DNA from: Cryptomeria japonica
Taxonomy: Eukaryota > Streptophyta > Pinopsida > Cupressales > Cupressaceae
Reading direction: 5' to 3'
Assembly (NCBI RefSeq): GCF_030272615.1
Contig: NC_081412.1
Span: forward strand, 143,242,247 to 143,306,246
DNA: 64,000 bases
In this document: positions 23,520-34,935 of the stretch, in pieces
How positions within the stretch are numbered: position 1 is the stretch's first letter
Layout of the letters: each line of letters opens with the position of its first letter
Position numbers and translations under genes: made by a program
Notes under the pieces: generated by a model
Database searches by the model: none
What the model saw: only the letters and a program-made list of their open reading frames with translations
Told to the model about the DNA's origin: nothing

Positions 23520-24185
23520 AACATAATTTGTGACTCAAATTCATTGACTTATATTTTCATGAGTAGTGGTTCTCACAAACCCATTTCTCATGCGAATGAA
23601 TGATCCAGTTAGCACTCATTGCATGTAGGCTATGCTCACAAGAACAAAACACTCCTAAATCTATAGTTTTGAGTCAAGTTCATTGACCCATATTTTTATG
23701 AGAAGTGGTTTGTGCAAACCCATTTCTCATGAGAATGAATGATCCACTTAGGCACTCATTGCATTTAAGTGATGCTCACAAGGGTGAAACACCAATAAAT
23801 TTGTCATTTTTTAGTCAAACTCATTGTCGCATATCTTCATGAGTAGTGATCCACATAAACCGATCTCTTATGAGAACATATGATCCACATAGCACTCATT
23901 GCATTTAGGTGATGCTTACAAGGGTAAAACACTCATAAATGTGTAGTTTATTAATCAAACTCATTTACCCATATTTCCATCCGTGATAGTTTGAACAAAC
24001 CCATCTCTCATGTGACCAAATAATCCACTTAATACTCATTGTATTTTAGGTGATGTTCACAACGGTGAAACATTCATTATAATTTATAATTTCTGAGTAA
24101 ATCCATTGATTCATATTTTCATGATTCATGATTGACACAAACCCATCTCTCATAAAATGAAATAATCCACATAACACATTACATC
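23520..24185. repeat. Minisatellite array 2, 140-bp unit
   Basis: Unit starts (GCATTTA or GCATGTA) fall at 23621, 23761, 23901 and 24041, exactly 140 bp apart, with a partial unit before and another after: nearly five copies. Each unit carries a GTGATGCTCACAAGGGTGAA segment and the stretch ending CACTCATTG. It stands just upstream of the NRT2 internal exon, probably in intron 1. Confidence 0.88.
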
Positions 24186-24295
24186 TCTAGATAATCCTAA
24201 GAAATTTGAAATGCTCACTACTTCCATTGTTAAGATTTTGTACTAGACCTTTTTCTCCACTAAAATAAATTGTCAGTGCTGCTTCTGAAATCCAG

Positions 24296-24543
24296 GTGGT
24301 ATGGTACGCTTTGACTAATTACAAGACATGGATGTTTTCCATCACATATCGGTACTGCTTCGGAGTGGAGTTAACCATAGACAACATAATTTCAGAATAT
24401 TTCTATGACAAGTTCGATCTCAAGCTCCACACAACTGGCAGAGCAGGAAATCTAAGCCTTTCAATTATTGTCATGATTCTCTTCACTTTTGTGCAAGCAG
24501 CATGCGGGGCAACATTTGGCATTATACCATTTATCTCTCGCAG
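24296..24543 (+). pseudogene. NRT2 internal exon with an in-frame deletion
   Basis: The acceptor CCAG (to 24295) and donor GTAAAG (from 24544) bound 248 bp that read VVWYALTNYKTWMF, GVELTIDNIISEYFYDKF, DLKLHTTG, then GRAGNLSLSIIVMILF and AACGATFGIIPFISR plus two bases of a split Arg codon. The split codon is completed by the first base of the last exon as seen at 17833. Compared with the NRT2 family, some 45-50 residues between LHTTG and GRA are missing without a frame change, removing at least one membrane helix. The protein could not keep the 12-helix fold. No matching last exon follows; a 25-kb insertion begins 550 bp downstream. Confidence 0.85.
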
Positions 24544-25100
24544 GTAAAGACTCTCTCTCTTGAAAAGACTTACAGAATAAGTACGTGTGTCAATTTTGTA
24601 TTAGGCAATTTGTGTTCTACTTTAATGACATGATTTTTTGAAGTAAGGTTTATTAGTGTGATTTTAGATGAATTATTTATACAAATTATGATATATTCAA
24701 TTTTCCATCTAGGTTTTCATGCATATCTAGTGTTACCTTCTGTGGATGTGTGTTTATGTTTATCATTTGGATAGTCATTTTAATGATAAAGTAAGATTCA
24801 GAAATATTATGAATAATAATTTGTATTTGAAGTTGAGATTTTGCATGTATTGATTCAACCCCCCTCTCAATATATTTGTATGCTTAACAATATGATGATT
24901 TCATCAAGGGTCTAATGACTATAATGTGCATAATTAATGAGAGTATAAAATAAATGAAAATTGTGTTATTGATCATAATAGAAATACTAACATTGTTTAA
25001 TGAGTCCTTAAAACATGTAGTACATCAATCCTGAATAGAGATATAAAGACACACCACTCTACCAAAGCAACTCAATTTCAAGCATGGTCTTATAGTCTTC
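24544..25100. other. NRT2 intron-side flank, no gene seen
   Basis: AT-rich DNA after the NRT2 donor site, presumed intron 2, running into the left copy of the 0.3-kb direct repeat. Confidence 0.5.
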
Positions 25101-25406
25101 TCCTCAAACTAAATTAAAATCACTTATTCTACTCTTTCTTTCAACTCATAAAAGCTTTCACAAATTTATGTGCATGTAGCACACACTATTCTCCTTGCAA
25201 GCTTTCATTGTTTTCTTGATTTACACTTCAAAGCTCAAAATATATAACAAGTTCCTAATAATCCAAATTGGTTAAATTCCTTATTGATTTAACATGGTAT
25301 CCAGCTTAAAATCCAATTCAATAATTTATTATCCCAATGATTTTAAAAGGATATTGAAAGTAGTTGATGTGGATGCAATCATATAAGAAGTTGTCACGCC
25401 CATTAA
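25101..25406. repeat. Left copy of the 0.3-kb direct repeat flanking the N2 array
   Basis: Begins near TCCTCAAACTAAATTAAAAT and ends TTGTCACGCCCATTAA. It is nearly identical to 50351-50666, where the same block recurs with a 10-bp internal duplication. It lacks TG...CA ends and shows no LTR signals. I read it as host DNA duplicated when the 25-kb block was inserted. Confidence 0.85.
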
Positions 25407-25431
25407 TTCTCTTCTTTCTCTTCTTCCCTTT

Positions 25432-26186
25432 TCAGAAGATGTTAACTTAACAATCTCTTCTTTCTCTTGTCCCTTTTTCTTCTCTTGTTCAAAAATCTGT
25501 CCATCAAATTTTCCATCAGATTCCTTTTGAGTGTCCTATGAAACCGGTGGGAGTTGGGGTTTCATTGGTTGTTTCTTTGTAGGTGGAATATCCACTCCTG
25601 GTTGAGTTTTCGGTTTCTCAACTTTAGTAACCTATGATTCTGAAATTGTCGGTGGTAGCATATTATGAGTAGTAATGTCTCCAGATAGATCTATTGCATT
25701 CTGAATATCATCAACAAGTATGACTCATTGGATAATAGTGTCATCTTTCTTCTTGACAGGATAGACAACATCAGCATGCACAATTTCTTCCTCATCCATT
25801 TCAGGTCGATCAACAATATCTTGCTCATCCTTACAAGAGTGTATAAGTTCTTCCACCCGTTGGATATTACAAGCAATTTGATGAGTCTCAGTCTCAACAG
25901 GCTGCACCTTTCCACTAATTAGCTTCAATCTTCTTGTTTTGTAAGCAAAATGAACTTTGTACTTATCAACCAATTCATTCAACTCATCCTTTGATAAATT
26001 AGGAAAATATTGCACAAATACATCATCTATAATTTCTTTTTCTTTGTTTATTGCTTCCTCCCATTTATTCAAAAGAATACTATATAAGGAATTTAAGATA
26101 TCCTTTTCAGGATCATGAGGTAATCTATTATAATGACATAAATAATTGATTACCTGTTGAATAATTTGTTCCTTTTCATCTTCATT
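25432..26186 (-). pseudogene. N2 ORF2 fragment, unit 1
   Basis: Carries the segment DVFVQYFPNLSKDELNELVD and KYKVHFAYKTRRLKLISGKV (in the 26072-25725 reading), equivalent to the part of N1 ORF2 around WKYAMDSEKQIRER. It is nearly identical to 28621-29110 and 45773-46260. The first 25 bp of the insert (25407-25431) look like a displaced copy of the TCTTCTTTCTCTTG stretch just inside, as filler DNA does. Confidence 0.75.
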
Positions 26187-27259
26187 GAATCAATGACACC
26201 AAAAACAATACTACTTTAAACATTGACCGGTAGATAAACTTAACAAGTTTGTTAAATAATAAGCATGTAATCCAAAATGATATAACAACATCCACAATAA
26301 GTAAAACATCCACCATAACACAAGTGTTTATACGTGGAAAACCTAAATAGGTAAAAACCATGGTGAGATGGGACTCACAAGTTAACTATCAGCAATAATA
26401 GATAACTGACCGGTTAAGGTCTACAAAGTGCTCTGCTAGGAGCGAATCCTTTTAAAGATCCCAAAGCTTAATTAAAAGCTATACCCTGTTAAAGATAGTA
26501 CCCTATAAGGAGTAACCTCAATAGAGGATTTATGAATCCAAACTAATGGATCACCTGGTTAGAGGATTTGTACAATAAAGCTTGTTAGAGCTTACCCGGT
26601 TAGGGGATTTGACTATTGCAGTGATTAGAAAACAACAGGTGGTGTGATCTAGTAGTAGCACAACTTGCTTGTATACATCTTCTTTTGTGCACTCAATACT
26701 TCATTACCAACATACTTCTGCAACTTAATACTTCTGCCTTCGCACATAACATATCTCTTTCGCTCATACAAAATAATTCATTGTGGTGTCAATATATAGA
26801 CATTTGGATTTCATGTCGGCCTCTAGAAATCATAGCACAATTTCCTAGGTGCGGTGTATCTAGTCAAACAATCATAACTCATCACCAAAATACTGCCAAA
26901 AATTGTCGGTAAGGATAACTCATCATGACTAGTGATAAATCATAAAGTAATCAATGAATATCAGTTGGAACAACAATACCGGTTAGAGTTAAACATATAA
27001 ATAGTTTATCCTTTGATCCTCCTGTGATAATCTCCGCTGGTTCTTCAGGTAGATGCCGAGCTAAGTATATCCACTAGTTGTCTCCATGTATATACCGGTT
27101 GTCACCATGGACCGGTTAGATATAAACCTCTAGTATACCGGTTGTAGTATAAAAAACTTTGAAGTCACACTGGTAGACAATATGAACATATGTGTGTATG
27201 TGTTTCATCAATGACAACATATGATGAAGTTATTCATTACAATCATCATCAAGCCAACA
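26187..27259 (-). mobile_element. N2 LTR1 (inner end truncated)
   Basis: Runs from the deletion junction TTGAATCAATGACACC to CCAACA at 27259. A polypurine tract follows (element-strand CAAAGGGGGAGA, complement at 27260-27272). About 40 bp of the LTR's 3' end, present in LTR3, are missing. The LTR has frequent ACCGGTTAG words. Confidence 0.8.
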
Positions 27260-29116
27260 ATCTCCCCCTTTGGCATTGATGGCAACACTTAGAAAATTTT
27301 ACAGTAACATTGCTAAGTGTGCTTAAAACAAAAAATGTATACACATATACTCCACCTTACTACATACAACATACAAGTTTTCACAACACACATACATATT
27401 TCTACTCCCCCTTTGACAACAATGACAAATTGAAAAGAAAAATACATATATATATAGATAATTTGTATCAAAATGTTTTACATATACAAAACCTTGAAAA
27501 TTGAATTAAGATTAATGCATTTCTAGCCTCATAAAAATAGCACTAAAGTTTCTCTTCAATTGAGAAAGACCATGTTCCCATGTCTTCAGCAACTTCTCAG
27601 TGAACTCAAGTGTAGACATAATCTGAGTATGGAACTCTTCCATTGAATCAAGTGTACATGTTTCTAGAGTAGCCAAAATAGCTTCTGTATTCTTGTAGGC
27701 TCCTTGTAGTATGTCCACTTGGGATGTGAGTAAACTCTTCAATTCCTTCAGCGACCGAAGTTTTCAAGATCATAGGTATCTAACCTGTTTTACAAATCAT
27801 CCACAGATTTGCTAAAAACAAAAATAGAATCTTGAAGTGGAACATATGCATTGCATATCTTTTGTAGCTCTTGCTCTATTTCAGTTTTCCTACTATTCAT
27901 ATCAGAATAAAAGAATGAAACATTAGAAGTAGATGTAAGATACTTCCCTCCTATTTCAATAGCTTTTCTTAATAAATCTTTACTAAGAGATAGAGCAATT
28001 TTTCCTATATCAATCTCTTTCATAAGATGCTCTTCTCAGCATAAGTCTGCACTACTTCTTCAATGGTCTTAATTTGGTCAGATGCATCAGCAACTAATTG
28101 ATCACGTTTGCTAATAGGTGTTATCAGATGACCTGTAACATTTTTCGGTAGTAGACTTGTCAGAATATCCACAACATTCTGAATGGTTTCTGCTTCCATT
28201 CTCTGTTCTTCAAGTCTCTTCTTGTGTGCCATAGATTGCACGACAGTTGCAATCTTCATCATTTAAGATGCACTCATATTGTCAACAATTATAGGCCCTA
28301 AGATGCCTAATGATTCATCATCATCTTCATCAGTTTGTTGTATGACTAATGTTTTTACCGGTTCAGAAGATGTTACCTTAACAATCTCTTCTTTCTCTTG
28401 TCCCTTTTTCTTCTCTTGTTCAAAAATCTATGCATCAAATTTTCATCAGACTCCTTCTGAGTGTCCTGTGAAACCAGTGGGAGTTGGGGTTTCATTGGTT
28501 GTTCCTTTGCAGGTGGAATATCCACTCCTCGTTGAGTTGTCAGTTTCTCAACTTTAGTAACCTATGATTCTGAAATTGTCGGTGGCAACATATCTGGTGC
28601 AGTAATGTCTCTAGATAGATCTATTGCATTCTGAATATCATCAACAAGTATGACTCATTAGATAATAGTGTCATCCTTCTTCTTGATAGGATAGACAACA
28701 TCAACTTGCACAATTTCTTCCTCATCCATTTTAGGTCGATCAACAATATCTTACTCATCCTTAGAAGAATGTATAAGTTCTTCCATCCGTTGGATATTAC
28801 GAGCAATCTGATGAGTCTCAGTCTCAACAGGTTGCACCTTTCCACTAATTAGCTTCAATCTTCTTGTTTTGTAAGCAAAATGAACTTTGTACTTATCAAC
28901 CAATTCATTCAACTCATCCTTTGACAAATTAGGAAAATATTGCACAAATACATCATCTATAATTTATTTTTCTTTGTTTATTGCTTCCTCCCATTTATTC
29001 AAAAGAATAGTATATAAGGAATTAGAGATATCCTTTTCAAGATCATGAGGTAATCTATTATAATGACATATAAGACTGATTACCTGTTGAATAATTTGTT
29101 CCTTTTCATCTTCATT
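27260..29116 (-). pseudogene. N2 deleted internal region, unit 2
   Basis: Contains the C-terminal third of ORF2 in three broken frames (27742-27512, 28023-27790, 28262-28020): MSTLEFTEKLLKTWEHGLSQ, IDIGKIALSLSKDLLRKAIE and similar helical Lys/Glu-rich sequence. The DVFVQYFPNLSKDELNELVD segment follows (28945-28621). ORF1 and the N-terminal domain of ORF2, about 3 kb, are absent because of the shared deletion. Two polypurine-like CTCCCCCTTT stretches lie at 27262 and 27403. Confidence 0.75.
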
Positions 29117-29897
29117 GAATCATTGACACCAAAAACAATACTACTTTAAACATTGACCGGTAGATAAACTTAACAAGTTTGTTAAATAATAAGCATGTAA
29201 TCCAAAATGATATAACAACATCCACAATAAGTAAAACATCCACCATAACACAAGTGTTTAAACGTAGAAAACCCAAATAGGTAAAACCCATGGTGAGATG
29301 GGACTCACAAGTTAACTATCTGCAGTAATAGATAACTGACTAGTTAAGGTCTACATAGTGCTCTGCTAGGAGCGAATCCTTTTAAAGATCCCAAAGCTTA
29401 ATTAAAAGCTATACCTTGTTAAAGGTAGTACCCTATAAGGAGTAACCTCAGTAAAGGATTTAAGAATCCAAACTAATGGATCACCTGGTTAGAGGATTTG
29501 TACAATAAAGTTTGTTAGAGCTTACCCGGTTAGGGGATTTGATTGTTGTAGTGATTAGAAAACAACAAGTGGCGTGATCTAGTAGTAGCACAACTTGCTT
29601 GTATAGATATTCTTCTGTGCACTCAATACTTCATTACCAACATACTTCTGCAGTTTAATTCTTCTGCCTTCGCACATAACATATCTCTTTCACTCATACA
29701 AAATAATTCATTATGGTGTCAATATATAGACATTTGGATTTCATGTCAGCCTCTAGAAATCATAACACAATTTCCTAGGTGCGGTGTATCTAGTCAAACA
29801 ATCATAACTCATCACAAAAATACCGCCAAAAATTGTCGGCAAGGATAACTCATCACGACTAGTGATAAATCATCACGTAATCAATGAATATTAGTTG
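29117..29897 (-). mobile_element. N2 LTR2, left part
   Basis: Same start junction as LTR1, interrupted at 29897 by the Tat element. The last five bases AGTTG pair with GGTTG at 44055-44059; undisturbed N2 LTR copies read CAGTTGG or CGGTTGG at this point. Confidence 0.85.
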
Positions 29898-30977
29898 TGA
29901 AGAGGGGAAAATAGATTTGAAGTTTAAATAATCAAAAGATAATGAAATAAACATGCAGAATGCTAAAATATCATTAAAAGACCATTTCACCTTGCTATTT
30001 TACCTTCTCCTTTGGATTGAGCTTGATGAAGTGAAGGCGCCCCTTGATAATGCTCCACTTGATGTGCTCCTTTAATTGCTAGATGTGGATGGCTCTCCAA
30101 TATTGTGCACAAATGGAATGGATTTGAAAAATGATAAGAATGAGATGATCAAGTTGCCAAGATGATTTCCTGGGCTCAAAAGGGCAGCATAAACTTACTA
30201 GATTTCAAGATGTTTTGAATGAAGGGAGGGAGCCCTATTTTATAGGAAGAGGAGGGGAAAACGGATGGCTAGGATGAATTCGAGATGAAGGGCTAAGATT
30301 TACTTGTGAGCTCACACAAGGTCCAAGAGAGGGTGTGGAGACCAAGAAATATGCCTTAAAGGCATTTCGTATCTCCACACTCCACAAGATGCATTGGATG
30401 AATTAAAAATTCTCCAAAAAAGGATATCATGGGGATTGGAGGAATAAAAAGGAATTAAAAATTCCTTGGGAGAGGGGATGCCTAGAGGAATGTGTGATTT
30501 CAAAAATCTTACATTCACCTAGGAAAAGAGCATTTAAAGCTAGTGGCTAGATGAAAAAGACAAAGAGTTGACTTTGTGGCTAATCATGATGATTAACCAT
30601 CAATGACTCATTAGGAGGGGGATTAGAGGAAATGTTAGGTGGGATTAATATTTGTAGGAGAATTTGACTAGGAGAGAGAATGAGTGGAGGGAATAAAAAA
30701 TTAGAAGAATAATGTTAAGTGAGTTTAGGGAGTTTCTAGAAGAATAAATTAAGAAGATGATTTGAAATTAATTAGCTAAGAGAAAGATTTGTGAGGATTT
30801 GATTTTTTTAGAAGAATAAAGAAAGGGATTGATTTATTAAATAAATCAATCATATGCTATAGTGACAATATTAATTATATTTAATTAATATTGAGAGGAA
30901 TTTGAATTAACATAATTAATTAATTAATTATGCAAGGAATTAAAAATAATTAAAATAATTATTTTTAAGTGTCTGTA
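29898..30977 (-). mobile_element. 3' LTR of the Tat element
   Basis: Plus strand starts TGAAGAGGGG and ends GTCTGTA, where the 5' copy ends GTCTACA. A TATA signal (TATAAAAT on the minus strand) is at 30244-30237. AT-rich U3 near 30880-30960. The internal frame at 30518-30312 recurs identically in the other LTR, but only because the LTRs are copies. Confidence 0.92.
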
Positions 30978-30991
30978 TTTTGCCCCTCTTT
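30978..30991 (-). promoter_or_regulatory. Polypurine tract of the Tat element
   Basis: Minus strand AAAGAGGGGCAAAA, directly next to the 3' LTR, identical in core to the tract at 5054-5067. Confidence 0.85.
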
Positions 30992-31200
30992 GAAGCGAGG
31001 TGTGATGACACATTGATTCAAAGAATAATCTTGTTTTGATGCTGATATTGGTTTGATAGGATGCCCTGGCTCTTGATTGATAGATTATGGTATGGTGATA
31101 CCCCCTCGGGAGATCAATTGAGGTATTTGATCTTTGGAGTTTTGCAAAATTGATATCCCAATAGATTTGATTTGATTCGATTGATAAGATCTAGATTCAG

Positions 31201-31830
31201 TTTGGTTTCAAGAAGAATTCATCCTATATAAGACAAAGATGATCAAAGTGTCTGGTTTCAGGAAGGATTCATCCTGTATAAGACATGATTGATCACAATA
31301 TCTGGTTTTAGGAAGGATTCATCCTGTATAAGACATGATCAGAGTGTCTAGTTTCAGGAAGGATACATCCTGTATAAGACATGACTGATCACAACGTCTG
31401 GTTTCAGGAAGGATTCATCCTGTATAAGACATGATCGAAGTGTCTGGTTTCAGGAAGGATACATCCTGTATAAGACATGACTGATCACAATGTCTGGTTT
31501 CAGGAAGGATTCATCCTATATAAGACATGATCAGATGACAATGTCTGGTTTCAGGAAGGATTCATCTTGTATAAGACATGATTGATCACAACGTCTGGTT
31601 TCAGGAAGGATTCATCCTATATAAGACATGATCAGAGTGTCTAGTTTCAAGAAGGATACATCTTGTATAAGACATGACTGATCACAACGTCTAGTTTCAG
31701 GAAGGATTCATCTTGTATAAGACATGATCAGATCACAACGTCTGGTTTCAAGAAGGATTCATCCTATATAAGACATGATCAGAGCATCTGGTTTTAGGAA
31801 GGATACATCCTGTATAAGACATGAATCAGA
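31201..31830. repeat. 13-copy 46/50-bp tandem repeat in the Tat 3' region
   Basis: Each unit has GTCTGGTTTCAGGAAGGATT, CATCCTGTATAAGACATGA and a variable tail. Units with tail TTGATCACAAT (about 50 bp) tend to alternate with units ending TCAGAGT (about 46 bp), so the array is partly a dimer repeat of some 96 bp. The core AGGATTCATCCT is an imperfect palindrome. Tat-lineage elements are known to carry such hypervariable 3' tandem repeats, some of which have become satellites. Confidence 0.92.
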
Positions 31831-32967
31831 ATTAGAATTGATTATGTGAGGAAAAATAGAGGAAGAAAAATTAGGGTGGAAGGGATAAGTGAGGAAGATA
31901 TATGAAGTAGTCGTGAGGCATTTGGAAAGAAGAATAGGAGATGCGAGACCACAGAGGAAAGTGGGGGCAATTGAGAACTCCATAGGATTATTGAGTTTAG
32001 GATTTGATGGAATGATGGTGAGATTTTGTGCACAACAAATGTGGAGAGCCAACCTAGTTTGATGTTGCCTTGAGTGACTTGCACCATTGATTATATAAAT
32101 CAAGATGCCATGAGAAACGTAGGGCATGGATTGACTCTGTAGACAAACGGGAATTTCTTGCACACAACAATGCAAGTGTTAAGAAACACCAATACAGAGT
32201 TATGGGTTCATGCAAGGAAACCCTCAAACACACCGATACCTCTTGTACACAAGAAGGTAAGTCTTGATAAACACTAGTACCAGGTTGCCGATTTATACAA
32301 GAAGGATCCAAAACATGCCATTCTATGAAATATGCCCCAGTATGCACCTATCATAACGTACCTGGATATGGAAGAACCCAGGCAGTCATAAATAGTGGCA
32401 GTCGTAGGGCAAAAGATGCAAGCCTATATGAAAATATCTAACAAAATCTAACAAGTCTCTTCCTTACAACCACATGATACCTCTTGCCAAGAGTAGAACT
32501 AGGATGGACTTGGTATTGTTTCTCAAGACTTCTTGAAGTTTACACACAGAGGCATAAAATCTCAGTTTCAATGGGACATTCCTTGTTCATGACTCAAGCG
32601 AAGACTTCATCATCATACACATGTTTTATTGGGAGGCGGAAAAGAAGGAATGTTGCGCATGGGTGGGCTGGATGGTAGATGATTTGTAGTATCCACATGA
32701 TAGACAGTGGATCTAGTTATTTACCTTGGCGTCTGCACAGAGATTTTCACCAAGGTACTTGTCCATAGCACCACCAAGTGGTTTTCACTAATGGACGAAT
32801 TGTTTTTTCTTTCTTTTTCTTTCTTTTTTTTGATTTTTTTTTTGTGTCATAAGGTGCCTGTTTGCCAGGTTTTCACCAAAGTGGTGATTTTTTCAGGATC
32901 TTTTTCTGATTTTTTAATTTTTTTCTTGATTTTTTATTTTTTTTGACAATTTAAGACTTTCTGAGGA
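31831..32967. other. Tat 3' untranslated region with a T-rich tract
   Basis: I see no coding region. Overlapping minus frames at 31759-32347 are not protein-like. From 32805 to 32945 the plus strand is a T/TTTC-rich tract (A/G-rich on the transcript strand) just downstream of the pol stop. Confidence 0.6.
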
Positions 32968-33831
32968 CTAAGCATAAAATATTTTGAGGTGCATGATATT
33001 CATTGGATCATCCAAAGGATCACCTTCAGGAGTAACCAACTGATAAGCTCTTGATCCATATTTCACTGTGATTACATATGGTCCAAGCCAATTAGGCTCA
33101 AACTTGCCTTTCTTTTCTCTTTCTTGTAGATTTTTCTGATTCTCCATGAGGACAAGATCATCGACTTGGAATTCTCGGGTTCTAATTTTTTTATGATAAC
33201 TCATGAGCAGATGGTTTTGATATACCTGGAGATGATTCAAGGCCTTGAGGCGCCTTTCGTCTAATAATTCTAGCTCTTGTAAGCGGGCAATTCTATATTC
33301 TTCCTCTGGTAGGATGTTTGGCAGTGATACCCATAGAGAGGGGATCTCAATCTCAAGAGGAAGGATGGCTTCGGAACCAAATACTAGGGAATAAGGAGTG
33401 GCGCTTGTGGGGGTGTGGATGGAGGTGTGGTAGGCCCACAATGTAGGATGGATTTTGAGGTGTCAATCATGGCCTACTTCATTGACTATCTTTTTGAGGA
33501 TTTTTATTAGGGTTTTATTAGAAGCCTCAGCTTGGCCATTGCCTTGGGGGTAATATGGATTGAAGAAGTGGTGTTGGATGTTGAATTTTTGGCAAAGTTC
33601 TTTGACATCCTGGTTCTTGAATTGTTTACCATTATCTGTGATGTTAACTTTTGGGATGTCATATCAGCAGATTAGGTAGTTCAGAATGAATTTGGATATT
33701 TTCTTGCCAGTGGTGAAAGTAAGAGGGATAGCCTCTACCCACTTGGTGAAGTATTCGGTGGCGGTGATAATGAATTTATGTCCGTTGGAAGATGAAGGGT
33801 GGATTTTCCTAATGAGATCGAGCCCCCACTA
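32968..33831 (-). pseudogene. Tat integrase core and C-terminus
   Basis: D (WGLDLI), D (VNITDNGKQF) and E (PQGNGQAEASNKTL) form the DDE triad. EYFTKWVEAIPLTF lies between the first two. TPYSLVFGSEAILPLEIEIP and FEPNWLGPYVI follow. TGA stops stand in the CRYGIP motif and at the Trp of DWHLK. I see no chromodomain, as expected for Tat. Confidence 0.88.
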
Positions 33832-34920
33832 CGAGAAGGGCCATGGTGTAATGAATGGCTGCAATTCTTGTGACGGTGCATGAATCTTGTCGCCATGTTG
33901 TTGGCAAGGGATGCATTTCTTCACATAGTTGTATGCATCTTCTTCCATTTTAGGCCAATAGTATCTTGTTCTCAAAAGTTTTTTAGCCAATGTGAGTCCA
34001 CTTGAGTGTGCCCCACAAATACCCTCATGTACTTCACGTAATGCCCATTCTACTTCTTGTTTATCTAAACACCTTAGGAGGTAACCATCAAAATGCCTTC
34101 TGAACAAGGTGTCTGCAAGGATGGTGTAACAGGCACATCGGCGGATGAAGGTTTGCTGTTGGGTTTTGGTGAGGTGTGGGGGAATGGTGTTGTCTTTGAG
34201 GAAAGAAAAGGTTTCTTGGTACCAAGGGGACTCGGGACCAATGAGAACACACACCATTTCAGACTCTGGTAGGTCATATGCCAGTATAAACAATTGCTCA
34301 ACCAAGAACTCGCACTTCTGACTGTGTGTTGGCATTTGAAGGAGGGAGCCAATGGTGGCCATTGCATCTACAACCCTGTTGTTTGTTCGTGGGATTTGAT
34401 CAAACTTGATTATCATGAAATGTTGCTTAAGATCTTCAACCATGGTATGGTAGGGAAGGAGTTTATCATATTTTGTTTGGTATTCATCATTGACTTGTTT
34501 TATGATGAGTTGGGAATCACCATAGACTTGTAATTCCTTTATTTTCCAGTGGATAGCCAAGCATAAACCTATGATGAGGGCTTCATATTCTGCTATGTTA
34601 TTGGTACATGCAAAAGCTATCTTGTATGATTTGGGGATGCCATCTCCTTGAGGTGTGACCAATAATATTCCTGCCCCTGATCCATTTTGAGTGTAGGAGC
34701 CATCAAAATACAATTTCCATGTGGAGGATGTGGTAACAGTCATAATGAACTCATCTGGTAATTCTGTGAGAAAAGGATGGTCACCTGGAAGTGGAGCTTC
34801 AGCCAACTGATCTACAATGACTTGTCCCTTGATTGCCTTTCTGTCCACATATTCAATGTCAAACTCGCTTAAGAGCATGACCCATTTGGTGGTTCTGCTA
34901 GTGAGAGCAGCATTGGACAA
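33829..34920 (-). pseudogene. Tat second (archaeal-type) RNase H and integrase zinc finger
   Basis: LYFDGSYTQNGSGAGILLVT, NNIAEYEALIIGL and VYGDSQLIIKQV carry the D-E-D active-site residues of the additional RNase H typical of Tat elements. It follows the first RNase H and precedes an HHCC integrase finger (REVHEGICGAHSSG ... KKCIPCQQH). Open throughout until TAG at 33831-33829. Confidence 0.9.
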
Positions 34921-34935
34921 GAGATATTTTTAGTG

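Noticed and set aside
30312-30518. 68-codon frame repeated identically at 43389-43595
   Set aside because: The identity is explained by the two LTR copies; no protein-like character.
31759-32347. Overlapping minus frames after the Tat pol
   Set aside because: They overlap one another and the tandem repeat, without recognisable domains.
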